Assembly (NCBI RefSeq): GCF_022921095.1
Contig: NZ_CP095053.1
Coordinates: 2,398,501-2,462,500, forward strand
Length of the DNA stretch: 64,000 nt
Reading direction: 5' to 3'
From: Hymenobacter aerilatus
GTDB taxonomy: Bacteria > Bacteroidota > Bacteroidia > Cytophagales > Hymenobacteraceae
In this document: positions 53,548 through 63,452 of the stretch, in pieces
Numbering within the stretch: position 1 is the stretch's first letter
Layout of the letters: each line of letters begins with the position of its first letter
Program-made: the position numbers and the translations under genes
Notes under the pieces: model-generated
What the model was told of the DNA's origin: nothing
What the model saw: only the letters and a program-made list of their open reading frames with translations
Database searches by the model: none

Positions 53548-55422
53548 CTACTTTTCTCCTACTTCCAGCAATGCATGACCGCTATAGTCATAGGATATGG
53601 TGTCCTGTTTTTCGCTACGCCGGAGGCTTTGCAAAAACAAATGCAAGCGGGTTTTGCCAGTGGCGGCACGTAGGTGTAGGAGTTGGTCTAAACTGACGGC
53701 TTCATTTTCGGCCTTGAACCCATGAATACGTGTCAGCGAATCAGCAAAAGCACCTGGCGAGAGAGTGAGCCGTATCTGCCAGCGGTGGTTTACCTGTTGT
53801 TCTAGCAGAAGCTGCCGGCCATAAGCGCCAGCACGCAGGCGAAAGACACCTGCCCGCGTAGTGACACTGGTGAGCGTGCTATCTTTCTTGTTGTATTGAT
53901 AATGCTCTACGTTTCCAAGCCAATAGCGACCCTCTCCCAAATCAAAGTCCTCAGCGCCATTGAAGAAGTTGGCCGTGCGTTCATCGTCGGCGGCCGTAGC
54001 GTACCGGCTAACCCGCTGGATATCACTCACGGCAAAAGGCTGTTCCTGTTGCCACTGCCGCTGCTTCCATTCTTCCTGTTTTTGTAATGAATCGGGCAAA
54101 GCAAGAGAAGCCGTAAAAAACGGCTGTAGCTGCCTAGTAGCATCCCGGTCGGTGAAAAACTCGAAGATGGAGGTAATACGCTGCCGGACTTGCAACGGCA
54201 GCTTCGGCACGCGCTGCCCGGCACCGTCGAGCTTGCCGCCTTTCAGCAGCCCGTATTCCGTGCTGATTTCGCGTAGCTGTTTCAGCTGGCTGCGCTGGGC
54301 CACGGCAAATGCGCTCCACGGCCCGGCCGCTGACAACAAGGCCACCACCGCCAGCGAGGCAGGAATCCAGATGATGCCCTGCCCGCGCCGCACCAAGAAG
54401 TATACGGCCATGCAGAACAGCCACGCCGCCAGCACCAGCACAAAATACCGCTCCTCGGTGATGCCGTAGTCGCGGATGCGGGTACCGATGGCTACGGCCA
54501 GTAGTCCCAGCAACGGAAACAACGCCCGGTAGAACCAGCGCGCAAATGTGCGGATCCAGGTATTTTCGGCGGCGTGGCGGATGGGGTGAATCAGCAACAA
54601 GGCGAAAATACCGGCCACCGAAAACGCCAGAATTAGGATGGACACCCAGCCTTTAGGGAGCTCCCACTGTACCAGAATGCGGCCCAGGTAGGCGTATAGG
54701 ATAACTAAGTACAACACCACCAGCGGCAGCAACACAAACTGCGTGAACAGCTTCAGCGCCTTCGGGTAGGGGGCTGCTTGTTCCAACTGTTCAAAATCGG
54801 AGGGCACGCCAGCCAGAAAAAACCACGTATTGAATACCGTGGCTAGCGTCACGAACAAATAGCCGAAGAGGTGCTCATCCAGCTTGACATCGAATAGATT
54901 ATCAATAGCTACCAGCGCCAGCGCGCACCCTGCAAAGAGCACCCCGGAGTAGATACCGGCTAAAAGAATACGCAGGAACAGCGTTTCGTTGTAGCGCCAG
55001 AAACCGGGCGTATCGGCTGAGCGGCGCAGCTCGGGCAGGTAGGGGCCGGCGGCCACAGCCAGGTGCATGCCCAGCAGCAGCAGCGCCAGCCGCATACCCC
55101 ACTCTAGATTGGGCTGTGTGGGCGCCAGTGCGTACCACAGCACCAGCAATGCCAGCACCACGGCCTGCGCACCCCAGCGTCCTGCCGGCTGCCAGCGCCA
55201 TCGCTCGGTGGCCAAGGCTACGGCCAGCGTACTCGAGAGTCCCAACCCCGCTGCAGAGAGGGTAGGAAAAAGCCAGTCCAGCTGTTGCTGTGCTTTGTTA
55301 TCCAGATGAATGACGTAGATGCCTACCCCGCACAGCACAAACGCACAAAGTAAGGTGAGTGGAAAGCGACGTACCACCCGCGCTGCTTCGGCAGCCAGGT
55401 GCTGGAGGGAGGGTAGCTTCAC
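53548..55422 (-). CDS. DUF4153-family polytopic membrane protein
   Basis: About 624 aa; GTG start at 55422 gives VKLPSLQHLAAEAARVVRRFP as N-terminus (a TTG at 55452 is the alternative). About 12 membrane segments in the first 390 residues, then a soluble C-terminal part (FFTDRDATRQLQPF and onward). Matches DUF4153-type proteins, functionally uncharacterised. Sits alone between the guaA terminator and an AT-rich leader. Confidence 0.75.
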   Translation of the reverse strand: MKLPSLQHLAAEAARVVRRFPLTLLCAFVLCGVGIYVIHLDNKAQQQLDWLFPTLSAAGLGLSSTLAVALATERWRWQPAGRWGAQAVVLALLVLWYALAPTQPNLEWGMRLALLLLGMHLAVAAGPYLPELRRSADTPGFWRYNETLFLRILLAGIYSGVLFAGCALALVAIDNLFDVKLDEHLFGYLFVTLATVFNTWFFLAGVPSDFEQLEQAAPYPKALKLFTQFVLLPLVVLYLVILYAYLGRILVQWELPKGWVSILILAFSVAGIFALLLIHPIRHAAENTWIRTFARWFYRALFPLLGLLAVAIGTRIRDYGITEERYFVLVLAAWLFCMAVYFLVRRGQGIIWIPASLAVVALLSAAGPWSAFAVAQRSQLKQLREISTEYGLLKGGKLDGAGQRVPKLPLQVRQRITSIFEFFTDRDATRQLQPFFTASLALPDSLQKQEEWKQRQWQQEQPFAVSDIQRVSRYATAADDERTANFFNGAEDFDLGEGRYWLGNVEHYQYNKKDSTLTSVTTRAGVFRLRAGAYGRQLLLEQQVNHRWQIRLTLSPGAFADSLTRIHGFKAENEAVSLDQLLHLRAATGKTRLHLFLQSLRRSEKQDTISYDYSGHALLEVGEK

Positions 55423-55697
55423 GAGGTAGTAATAAGGATAGTGACTATGCAATATAGTCGTTGCTCAAACGACAGAATATTATTTTTTGCAGGTACCCGA
55501 TAGTAGTCAGTCGCTCCGCCCTACAGTTCTCAGGCGGTATCACGACGTAGTAGATACTATGTAGCAAGGAGCGTCATGCCCTACGCTATAGTCCGTGTAA
55601 AAATTCGTAAACAAAATTTTACATTTCAATTTATAGGCATACAATTACCTTGTAAATCAAATACTTAAATCCACTACATCCTCTTTTCCGATTGCAT

Positions 55698-57116
55698 ATG
55701 AAAATTACTAGCCTACTCTTGCTTTGCCTACCAGCAACTACCTCGTTCGGCCAGAATGTGGTGATAAAAGGAATAGATAAATCACACGCACGCACTCATG
55801 CTTATATCGCTTTGCATGATGCGTTCTTTGACCCTATTTACTCACGTGATACTCAACTAGAGAGTGTTTACAAGAATGACAGCACCTTTACGATTACCGT
55901 TCCTATTGCACAGCAACCTATCATTGCCACCTACGGCGTGAATGGAATGCAAATGTTTGAACCGACTTGTGTACTAACGCCAGGCGCTGATATCACCCTT
56001 ATTTTACCGGCGAAAAAAGGTGCTTCTCCACTAGCCTTTGCGGGGAAGAATGCGGCGAGCTTCCGCTACTGGTACGAAGTAGACCAACTGGCAGCAGACA
56101 CGCACATCTATGAAAAGCTGCAAACAGCCAAGAGTTGGCCGGACTACAAACAGCGACTTGACCACTATACAAAGCAGTTGGATAGCCTAGCAGCAGTGCA
56201 TATCCGCCCCGGTGAGCCACTTTTTCTGCGACAGTTAGTACAAGCCGAGCGCCTTGGTCATTCCTATATGCTGGCTTCTACCCCCCTTTCTTCACATTTG
56301 AACGAGGTCGATATTCCGACAATGCAATCTTCCGCTCTGGATTTCAAACTGCTGAATCAAGATGCATTGGTGGGCTCCCAGCTTTATACTGTTGGCGTGT
56401 TTAACCTAATTCGGATGACGGATGGTAACCGGCAGGCAAGAAACGCCTCCAATTTTGCTGGGAACGTCCGTTTCATTCAGCGGCACTTTACGGGTCGCAT
56501 GAGAGACTTCCTATTAGGTAAGCTGGTTGCAGACTACGCGCAAGCCAAAACAAGAATCAACGAACAAGATGCCTTGCTTCCTCTACTACAACAGGCAGTA
56601 ACAGCGGTACAAGCACCCACATATAAGGCCTGGGCCCAATTCAGCCAACAGTACTACGAACAGGTCAATCAGCCTTTTCCCGCATTTGTATTACAAAGCC
56701 CTGTACTAACGTTGGATAGCGCAATTACAACGCTTGGCCAAGTGCTCACCAAATACCGAGGCAAGCCCGTCGTTCTTGATTTTTGGGCTAATTGGTGCGG
56801 CCCCTGTAAGCAGGAATTCCGTGAAGGGGCTCAGGAAGTGACTGAGTGGAGACAGAAGGGGTACCAGTTCATCTACCTTTCTATTGATAAGGCACAAGAT
56901 TATAGCAAGATGAAAGCAGATGCTCAGCAATACCGCCTCACCGAACACGCTTACCTAATTAGCAACGACAAACAAGCGCCGCTTTACACCTATCTGAAAC
57001 TACACTCCATTCCGCGCTATGTGTTGCTTGATAAAAATGGCGTGGTAAAGGCTCTTGATTTACCCAAACCTAGTAACGCACAGCCCTTCAATGAAATCCT
57101 AATGCAGCATCAGTAA
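55698..57116 (+). CDS. TlpA-like secreted thioredoxin-fold protein
   Basis: 472 aa from ATG 55698. Signal peptide (LLLLCLPATTSFGQ). A long N-terminal domain (about 20-325, DUF4369-like region) precedes an AhpC/TSA-TlpA thioredoxin domain with FWANWCGPC (CGPC at about 366-369) and LISNDKQAPLYTYLKLHSIPRYVLLDKNG. Such proteins reduce or isomerise disulfides in the periplasm. Codon use slightly more AT-rich than the neighbours. Confidence 0.85.
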   Translation: MKITSLLLLCLPATTSFGQNVVIKGIDKSHARTHAYIALHDAFFDPIYSRDTQLESVYKNDSTFTITVPIAQQPIIATYGVNGMQMFEPTCVLTPGADITLILPAKKGASPLAFAGKNAASFRYWYEVDQLAADTHIYEKLQTAKSWPDYKQRLDHYTKQLDSLAAVHIRPGEPLFLRQLVQAERLGHSYMLASTPLSSHLNEVDIPTMQSSALDFKLLNQDALVGSQLYTVGVFNLIRMTDGNRQARNASNFAGNVRFIQRHFTGRMRDFLLGKLVADYAQAKTRINEQDALLPLLQQAVTAVQAPTYKAWAQFSQQYYEQVNQPFPAFVLQSPVLTLDSAITTLGQVLTKYRGKPVVLDFWANWCGPCKQEFREGAQEVTEWRQKGYQFIYLSIDKAQDYSKMKADAQQYRLTEHAYLISNDKQAPLYTYLKLHSIPRYVLLDKNGVVKALDLPKPSNAQPFNEILMQHQ

Positions 57117-57127
57117 GTACGATGTGC

Positions 57128-57191
57128 GCACAAAAAACGGCTGCCCTACCTTGTCGCTTACAGCACAAGGTAGGGCAGCCGTTTTTTGTGC
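57128..57191. terminator. Long bidirectional terminator
   Basis: A perfect 27-bp stem (57128-57154 with 57165-57191), a 10-nt loop, and A6/T6 tracts within the stem. It separates the thioredoxin-like gene from the convergent GH20 gene. Confidence 0.9.
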
Positions 57192-57197
57192 ACTACT

Positions 57198-58859
57198 CTA
57201 CTTCTTCGTCTCTACCGGCCATTGATAAGTAAACTTATCATTGATTGGAGCGCCGAAGTAATTCACATTCAGCAGATCCAGGCGCTTCTTGTGCACGTCG
57301 AGGCGGCGGTTGAAGTCAGCATACTCCTTGTCTTTTTTGGGCGTCCAGCCTACCTCGGCCAGGGCTACGGCGCGAGGGAACACCATGTACTCCACATACT
57401 CCGGAATAATCATGTACTCGGTCCAAACGTTGCCCTGCACGCCGATGATGTGCTTGGCCTGCGCGGTGGTCAAGCTATCGGGCACGGGCTCGTAGGAGTA
57501 GGCCTTTTCGGTAGTAAGCAGGCCGCCGATGGTGATAGGCTGGGTTTTGGGGTCAGCCTGGTACTTATCGAGGTAGCAGAAGTCGCCGGGCGTCATGATG
57601 GCGTCGTGGTTTTGGCGGGCAGCGGCTAGGCCGCCCTCGGTGCCGCGCCAGCTCATCACAGTGGCGTTGGGCGAAAGGCCACCTTCCAGGATTTCGTCCC
57701 AGCCAATCATGCGGCGGCCCTTGCTGGTGATGAACTTATCGATGCGACGGATGAAGTAGCTCTGCAATTCGTGCTCGTCCTTGAGGCCCTCCTTGCGCAT
57801 CAGCTCCTGGCAGAAGCGGCTTTCCTTCCACTGTACCTTGGGGCACTCGTCGCCGCCGATGTGGATGTACTTGCTGGGGAACAGGTCCATCACCTCGGTC
57901 AACACGTCTTCTTCAAACTGAAACGTCTGCTCGCGCGGAAACAGCACGTCCTCGAATACCCCCCATTTGCCGGTCACGGGCACAATCTTGTCGGGGTTGC
58001 TGCCCAAGGCGGGGTAGCCCGCCAGCACCGACATGGCGTGGCCGGGCATCTCAATTTCCGGCACCACAGTTACGAAACGCTTCTGGGCGTAGGCCACTAC
58101 GTCGCGAATTTCGTCTTGGGTGTAGAAGCCGCCGTAGGGCTTGTTATCAAACTTGTTGTCGGCGTAGCGGCCCACCATGGTGTGGTCCCGCTTCGAGCCA
58201 ATTTGCGTCAGCAGCGGGTATTTCTTGATTTCGATGCGCCAGCCTTGGTCGTCGGTGAGGTGCCAGTGGAAGGTATTCTGCTTGTGCAGCGCAATCAAGT
58301 CGATGTACTTCTTCACGAAGTCTACCGAAAAGAAATGGCGGCTCACATCAAGGTGCATGCCGCGGTAGGCAAAGCGTGGCTGGTCTTCGATGGTGCAGCA
58401 GGGCACGGCCCACGTTACGCCCGCCACGGGGGTAGGGCTGAACACCTCTACCGGCATCAGCTGCAACAACGACTGCATGCCGTAGAAAAGGCCCTGCGGC
58501 TCGCTGGCTGTGATGGTCACCTGCTTGGGCGTTACGCGCAGCTCGTAGCCTTCGGCACCCAGTTTGTTTTTCTTGTTGAGCGCGAAGAAGATACCTTGCT
58601 TAGCGGGGCGTTTGCCAGTAGCAATACTAGGCCGACGACCGGTAGCCGTACCCAATTGTTCGGCCAGTAGCTCGGCTACCTGGCGCATCTGCGCATCCGT
58701 TTCAGATACGGTAATGGTAAGGTTGGCAGGCAGTGCAAAGGTGCCGGACTGCTCGCGCAAGTGCGTGGGTTTGGGAATGATGGCGTAGCGCGCCGACTGG
58801 GCACAGCTGAGCTGCGCCGAAAACAGTACCGCGAGCAGTAGCAAGAGAGAAAGTCGCAT
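57198..58859 (-). CDS. Beta-N-acetylhexosaminidase (GH20)
   Basis: 553 aa from ATG 58859. Signal peptide MRLSLLLLLAVLFSAQLSCAQ (a lipobox is possible at LSCA). The GH20b N-terminal domain is followed by the catalytic barrel: FAYRGMHLDVSRHFF, HWHLTDDQGWRIEIKKYP, HIGGDECPK with the catalytic Asp-Glu pair near residue 334, and MSWRGTEGG. Removes terminal GlcNAc/GalNAc outside the cytoplasm, likely in chitin or peptidoglycan turnover. Confidence 0.95.
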   Translation of the reverse strand: MRLSLLLLLAVLFSAQLSCAQSARYAIIPKPTHLREQSGTFALPANLTITVSETDAQMRQVAELLAEQLGTATGRRPSIATGKRPAKQGIFFALNKKNKLGAEGYELRVTPKQVTITASEPQGLFYGMQSLLQLMPVEVFSPTPVAGVTWAVPCCTIEDQPRFAYRGMHLDVSRHFFSVDFVKKYIDLIALHKQNTFHWHLTDDQGWRIEIKKYPLLTQIGSKRDHTMVGRYADNKFDNKPYGGFYTQDEIRDVVAYAQKRFVTVVPEIEMPGHAMSVLAGYPALGSNPDKIVPVTGKWGVFEDVLFPREQTFQFEEDVLTEVMDLFPSKYIHIGGDECPKVQWKESRFCQELMRKEGLKDEHELQSYFIRRIDKFITSKGRRMIGWDEILEGGLSPNATVMSWRGTEGGLAAARQNHDAIMTPGDFCYLDKYQADPKTQPITIGGLLTTEKAYSYEPVPDSLTTAQAKHIIGVQGNVWTEYMIIPEYVEYMVFPRAVALAEVGWTPKKDKEYADFNRRLDVHKKRLDLLNVNYFGAPINDKFTYQWPVETKK

Positions 58860-58930
58860 AGATTAGGTAGCGGTTGAGGAAAAGAGCGCTCTAGTATACA
58901 GCCTTTTGCCGACACTACCCAGTTTTGCCC

Positions 58931-59242
58931 CTACCCTAGCAGCGCTTCTACCTCCAGCAACAGGCCCGTATTTTCCAGAATTTCGTGCAGCTGCTCCAGC
59001 TCCTGCCAACTGAGCACCAGCGCCATACGCTCGGTGGGGGTGCGCAGAGCAATGCAGCGGGCCTCCGGGTCGCGGTAGGCGGAATGGTTGCGCTCGTGCT
59101 CTTCTTCAATAAAGCGCCGAAACTCCTGAAATTCTGCCGTGGTGGCTACCAGCGCCAGGTTGCCAAAGCACAAATGCAGGTGCCGGGTGCGCGGGCACCG
59201 TAGACAATAGCCAAACGAGTTGTGATGAAAGAACTGCGCCAT
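58931..59242 (-). CDS. Small conserved-type protein (103 aa)
   Basis: 103 aa from ATG 59242 (MAQFFHHNSFGYCLRCPRTR); the earlier frame to 59269 is unlikely. CLRC near residue 13 is a possible half metal site with the nearby Cys in LCFGNL. Helical C-terminus. Resembles a short Bacteroidota family (DUF6686-like), which I cannot confirm. Probably has a divergent promoter with the AsmA-like gene. Confidence 0.6.
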   Translation of the reverse strand: MAQFFHHNSFGYCLRCPRTRHLHLCFGNLALVATTAEFQEFRRFIEEEHERNHSAYRDPEARCIALRTPTERMALVLSWQELEQLHEILENTGLLLEVEALLG

Positions 59243-59424
59243 ACACGAAAAAGAAAAGTCAAAAGACATAGACTACCGTAGCAATCAAATCTATTTAGAT
59301 TTTTTCTAAATAAAAACTCTTCCTTTTCAAGCTCAACATTTGTCAGGCGTCCACTCCTGCTTTTTTTGCGTACAGTTGCACAATGCTGGCCTTCATTAAG
59401 GCCGCTTTCTGCCCGCTCGTCTTT

Positions 59425-62400
59425 ATGAAATTCTCCACCCTCTGGCGGCTGTTGGCTGCTGGCTTTGTGCTGCTCTTGCTGTTGCTGCTGGGGGGCGTGT
59501 GGCTGCTGGGGTCTACGTACGGGCGCGAACAGGCCAAGAAGCTGCTGCGCCATCGGGTGAGCGAAAACACGGATTTGGTGGTGTCGCAGTTTGAGGTGGA
59601 TTTTTCGCCTCTGCGCGACTTTCCGCACTTCACCATCTCAGTGCGCAACTTTGGGCTGACTGATACGGCGCACCAGCAGCTGGTGCCCGTGCTGCGGGTA
59701 GGCCGCGCCGATGCCCGCCTGGAGCTGGGCCAAATTCTGCGCGGCAAAGTACGCGTGACGCGGCTACAGCTCACCGATGTATTTTTTCATCAACAGGTTG
59801 ATTCGCTGGGCCAGCAGTGGGGCCTGCGCGGCAAGCGGCGCCACGAGGCCGGCTCTGGCCCGCCCCTCAACTTCCGGCTAGACTCTTTGGTGATCCGGCA
59901 TCTGCATCTTTCTACCCGCAACGACTACAAGCACAGCACCTTTGCGGCCGAGGTGAACCAGGCGCGTCTTTCGGCGGTGGTGTATGATGGGCAAGCCCGC
60001 CTGCGCGGCACCTTGGCCGGGCAGTTGCTGTACTTGCGCACGCGAGGCAACACACTGTTTGCAGGAGAGCCGGTGCGGGCCCAGGTGCGCTACCGCTACG
60101 ATTTCCGGCAGCGCCAGGGCAAGCTCTGGCACACCTACGCTACCCTCAACGGCGACACGGTGCGCGTGGGCGGCACCCACACCGCCGCTACCGACCGCGA
60201 AACCGGCTCCCGCCTCAACCTACGCATGGCCGGCGAGCAGCCACTATTGGATGTACTGCGCACCGCCCTACCTCCCAACCTGCACGCCTACCTGGCCGAC
60301 GCCCGCAGCCCCAGCAAGGCGCGCATCCGTTACACCATTCAGGGTCTGAGCGGCCCTACTTCCCGCCCCCACAACGTACTTACCTTTCGGCTGCGCAATG
60401 CTCGCGTGGTGTGGCCTGACTCGGGTAGGGCCATCCGGCGCTGGGACTTGCTGGGGCGCCTCGACAACGGACCGGCCCACGCCCCTGCTACCACTACCCT
60501 CACGCTACCCCGCTGCCGCATCTACTCCACAGCAGGGCAGCTGGATGCCGCGCTTACGCTCCGCAACTTTGTGCGGCCCTACCTGGTGGGCCGGGTGCGT
60601 GGCCAGACTGAGCTGCGCAGCCTAGCTACCATTGTAGCACCGGGCCTGTGGCAGGCGCAACAAGGCACGGCTAGTCTAGATCTGCACCTGCGCGGTCTGC
60701 TTCCTACGGGTCCTAACCCGGCCCGCGCCCTACCCGCCATGCGTATGCACGGCACGGTGGGCCTGCACAATGCCGCCTTCACGGTGCCTACCCGCCACGC
60801 GCACATCACCAACCTGAACGTGCAGCTGGGCTTGCAAGACAGTCTCTGGACCCTGCGCAATCTGTCGGGGCAGCTGGCAGGCATGCGCTTTCGGGCCAAT
60901 GCGCGCACGGTCTATCTGCTGGATTACCTCACTGACCAGCATCCTACCACGACCATTACGGGCCGTTTTGCGGTGGAGGAGCTGCACGTGCCGCGCCTCC
61001 GCTACCTGTTGGCCCGGCCGGCGCAGCAGCGCATAAAAGCTGCGGGCCAGGGCAATGCCGCCAAAGCCATGACCCGCTACGCCAACCTATTCCCGACGGG
61101 CCTGCACCTGGACGTGCTGCTGCGCTGCAAGCAGCTCACGCTGCCCACTGACACCCTCCACGAGCTGGCCGTGCAGGTGCGCCACGATGGGCAGCGCGTG
61201 CGGCTGACTCACCTGGCGGGCCGGGTGTGGGGTGGGCAGGTGAGCGGGCAGGCGAGCTGGCCCACCGATACCACCGGCAAAATCAGGCCCGTAGATGCAC
61301 AACTGGCGTTGCGCTTTGGCACTATTAATTACCGCCAGCTGCTCACGCGCCTGAGTCGCCCGCCGGGAAAACAGCGCGCCGCCCGCCGCGCCGCTGGTGC
61401 CGACCCCGACCCTTCGTTACGCGAGCTGCTGTTGGAATCGAGCGGGCAGCTCACGTGCACCATAGACCGAGTGAATTTGCTCACGGGTGAAAGTCTGCGC
61501 AATCTGCGGCTGCGTTTCGACAAGCAGGGCCCGAGCCTGCGCGTGCCCTACCTCACCTTCCGGACCAGTGACGGAGGCGCCGGCCGGGCGCAGGCCCACG
61601 CCGACATTGAGGACTTACGTCTTACCTCAGCCCACGCCGATGTTGATTTCACCTACAGCACGCTCAACATTCAGCGGCTATTGCGGCTGCTGGCCGGCCT
61701 CAACCCACCCGATAACTTGTTTGCACCCCGTACGCCGGCCGCTCGGGCAGCGCGGCGGGCGGAGCCAACTTGGGGCGTATCGCCGCTGTTTGATGGCACC
61801 ATCACTGCCCAGGTGTGCGTGTACGCCGACCGGGTGCGCTATGCCGTGTTGCAGGGCACGCAGTTTCGGCTGCGCTCTACCCTGGCGGCAGGCTCGGCCC
61901 GACTGGAGGAGTGCACGCTGCAAGCCTTTGGGGGCGACGTAGCCCTGCGCGGCCGCTTGCGCACCGATGCTGAGGCCGGACACCACCCCCTGCACGTGCA
62001 AACCCGCCTCCGCAACGTGCAGCTTCCGGCCCTGGCCGAAGTAGCCGAAGTCCTGAACCTAAATGTCTTGAGCAGCGCCAACGTGCGCGGCACCATGCAG
62101 TGCGAAGCCGACCTGCGCACCGACCTCGACGAGGAATTCCTACCCCATCTCAGCCAAACTCTGGGCTACCTCAAGACCAACATTCAGAACCTGGAGCTAT
62201 TGAACGTGGTGGTACTGCAGGATGCCCTCAAGCTCATCAGCAGGGAGCGGGCCGGGCACCTCTACTTCGAGCCCGTGAAGGCCGAGTTTTTCCTGGATCG
62301 GGGCCGTATTCTGATACCCCACCTGCCTTTGCATAGCAACCTTACCAGCATGTCGGTGAGCGGGACGTACTCGCTCAATGGGCCGGCTAACCTGTACGTG

Positions 62401-62649
62401 GGGATGAATCCGTTTCAGGCGCTTTTCGGCAACAACCAGAAGCGCGTGGCGCGCATTCAGGCGGGCAAGCGGGTGCGGGCGGTGCGGCAGCTATTGTATA
62501 TCAACCTGCACCGCGAGCAGCCCGGCCCTTTCAAGGTAGGCTTGTTCAAGAAAAAAGAGCAGCGGGAGCAACAACATAATATCAGGCAGGAATACCGCAC
62601 TCTCCTGCGCCAGCAGCCGCTGGACACCACGATGCGGCTCTTGCAGTAG
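59425..62649 (+). CDS. AsmA-like envelope protein (1074 aa)
   Basis: 1074 aa from ATG 59425; the frame to 59383 is not needed. One N-terminal membrane anchor (about 9-29, LLLLLLLGGVWLLGS), then a long periplasmic body of repeated beta strands, ending in an AsmA_2-like C-terminus (NLELLNVVVLQDALKLISRERAG, then NGPANLYVGMNPFQALFG). AsmA-family proteins are thought to bridge the envelope and move phospholipids to the outer membrane. Long for the family but typical of Bacteroidota. Confidence 0.82.
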   Translation: MKFSTLWRLLAAGFVLLLLLLLGGVWLLGSTYGREQAKKLLRHRVSENTDLVVSQFEVDFSPLRDFPHFTISVRNFGLTDTAHQQLVPVLRVGRADARLELGQILRGKVRVTRLQLTDVFFHQQVDSLGQQWGLRGKRRHEAGSGPPLNFRLDSLVIRHLHLSTRNDYKHSTFAAEVNQARLSAVVYDGQARLRGTLAGQLLYLRTRGNTLFAGEPVRAQVRYRYDFRQRQGKLWHTYATLNGDTVRVGGTHTAATDRETGSRLNLRMAGEQPLLDVLRTALPPNLHAYLADARSPSKARIRYTIQGLSGPTSRPHNVLTFRLRNARVVWPDSGRAIRRWDLLGRLDNGPAHAPATTTLTLPRCRIYSTAGQLDAALTLRNFVRPYLVGRVRGQTELRSLATIVAPGLWQAQQGTASLDLHLRGLLPTGPNPARALPAMRMHGTVGLHNAAFTVPTRHAHITNLNVQLGLQDSLWTLRNLSGQLAGMRFRANARTVYLLDYLTDQHPTTTITGRFAVEELHVPRLRYLLARPAQQRIKAAGQGNAAKAMTRYANLFPTGLHLDVLLRCKQLTLPTDTLHELAVQVRHDGQRVRLTHLAGRVWGGQVSGQASWPTDTTGKIRPVDAQLALRFGTINYRQLLTRLSRPPGKQRAARRAAGADPDPSLRELLLESSGQLTCTIDRVNLLTGESLRNLRLRFDKQGPSLRVPYLTFRTSDGGAGRAQAHADIEDLRLTSAHADVDFTYSTLNIQRLLRLLAGLNPPDNLFAPRTPAARAARRAEPTWGVSPLFDGTITAQVCVYADRVRYAVLQGTQFRLRSTLAAGSARLEECTLQAFGGDVALRGRLRTDAEAGHHPLHVQTRLRNVQLPALAEVAEVLNLNVLSSANVRGTMQCEADLRTDLDEEFLPHLSQTLGYLKTNIQNLELLNVVVLQDALKLISRERAGHLYFEPVKAEFFLDRGRILIPHLPLHSNLTSMSVSGTYSLNGPANLYVGMNPFQALFGNNQKRVARIQAGKRVRAVRQLLYINLHREQPGPFKVGLFKKKEQREQQHNIRQEYRTLLRQQPLDTTMRLLQ

Positions 62650-62721
62650 AAGCTTCTATGCAACGTTTCCTATTGATTTTATCTCCACTAGCTATTCAAC
62701 TCTCATTTATTTACTATTCTT

Positions 62722-63315
62722 ATGATCAGGCATTTTCATCTTGTAGGCGCTGGGCTAGTGTTGCTGTTGCCCACGTCTACGCTGGCGCAAACTGCGCCAG
62801 CAGCCAAGCCTTCCTACATACGCTTGGGGGTAGGCACTGCGAACGATGTGAGCGGCTACTACCGCTCCACACGCCTGGCGCTGGAGTACGCCCCTACCCT
62901 GTCCCAGCATTTTGGAGCGGCAGGCCGGATAGTAGGCGTTTTCGGAAAGCCTGACAACAAGTTGGAGCGACAACTACCCAACCAGGATTACAAAGCTGGC
63001 TTTGTAGAAGCAGAAGGGATTTACTACCCCTTCGGCACCGACAAGCGCATAGTATTTGGAATCGGTGCTGGTGGCTTTGCGGGCTATTATCAAAAGGATA
63101 GCTATTCCTACTTACAGGCTACATCAGGTCAGGTAAATGCATACGAATTGTATTCCTACCGAGGCCCCTATGCGGGCTACCTGTTCTCCCTCAATCTCGA
63201 CGCGGCTGTAGATGCCCGTCAGTTATGGCGCGTGGGCGCGAAAGCCACCGTGCAAAATGGCCTGAACGGCGGCACAACGTTTACCTATAATCTGACGCTG
63301 GCCCGCCGTCTATGA
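62722..63315 (+). CDS. Small outer-membrane beta-barrel-type protein
   Basis: 197 aa from ATG 62722. Signal peptide (LVGAGLVLLLPTSTLAQ). The rest alternates short amphipathic strands with Gly/Tyr turns (YIRLGVGTANDVSGYYRS; FGIGAGGFAGYYQKDS) and ends YNLTLARRL, an aromatic/hydrophobic end typical of 8-strand barrels. Function unknown. Lies 72 bp after the AsmA-like gene; they may share a transcript. Confidence 0.7.
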   Translation: MIRHFHLVGAGLVLLLPTSTLAQTAPAAKPSYIRLGVGTANDVSGYYRSTRLALEYAPTLSQHFGAAGRIVGVFGKPDNKLERQLPNQDYKAGFVEAEGIYYPFGTDKRIVFGIGAGGFAGYYQKDSYSYLQATSGQVNAYELYSYRGPYAGYLFSLNLDAAVDARQLWRVGAKATVQNGLNGGTTFTYNLTLARRL

Positions 63316-63370
63316 CCCTGCCTAGGTTTCCGGCAGTGGTCTGACACGCGCCACCAGCCTCTTTCAACGT

Positions 63371-63432
63371 CAAAAGCATACTCCCCGCTACTGTTTGTAC
63401 AAATACAAGCGACAGCGGGGAGTATGCTTTTG
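63371..63432. terminator. Bidirectional terminator
   Basis: CAAAAGCATACTCCCCGCT (63371-63389) pairs perfectly with 63414-63432 (19 bp), leaving a 24-nt loop. It lies between the barrel gene and the convergent DUF1361 gene. Confidence 0.8.
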
Positions 63433-63452
63433 GGGCTTTTTGAAGTAATCCG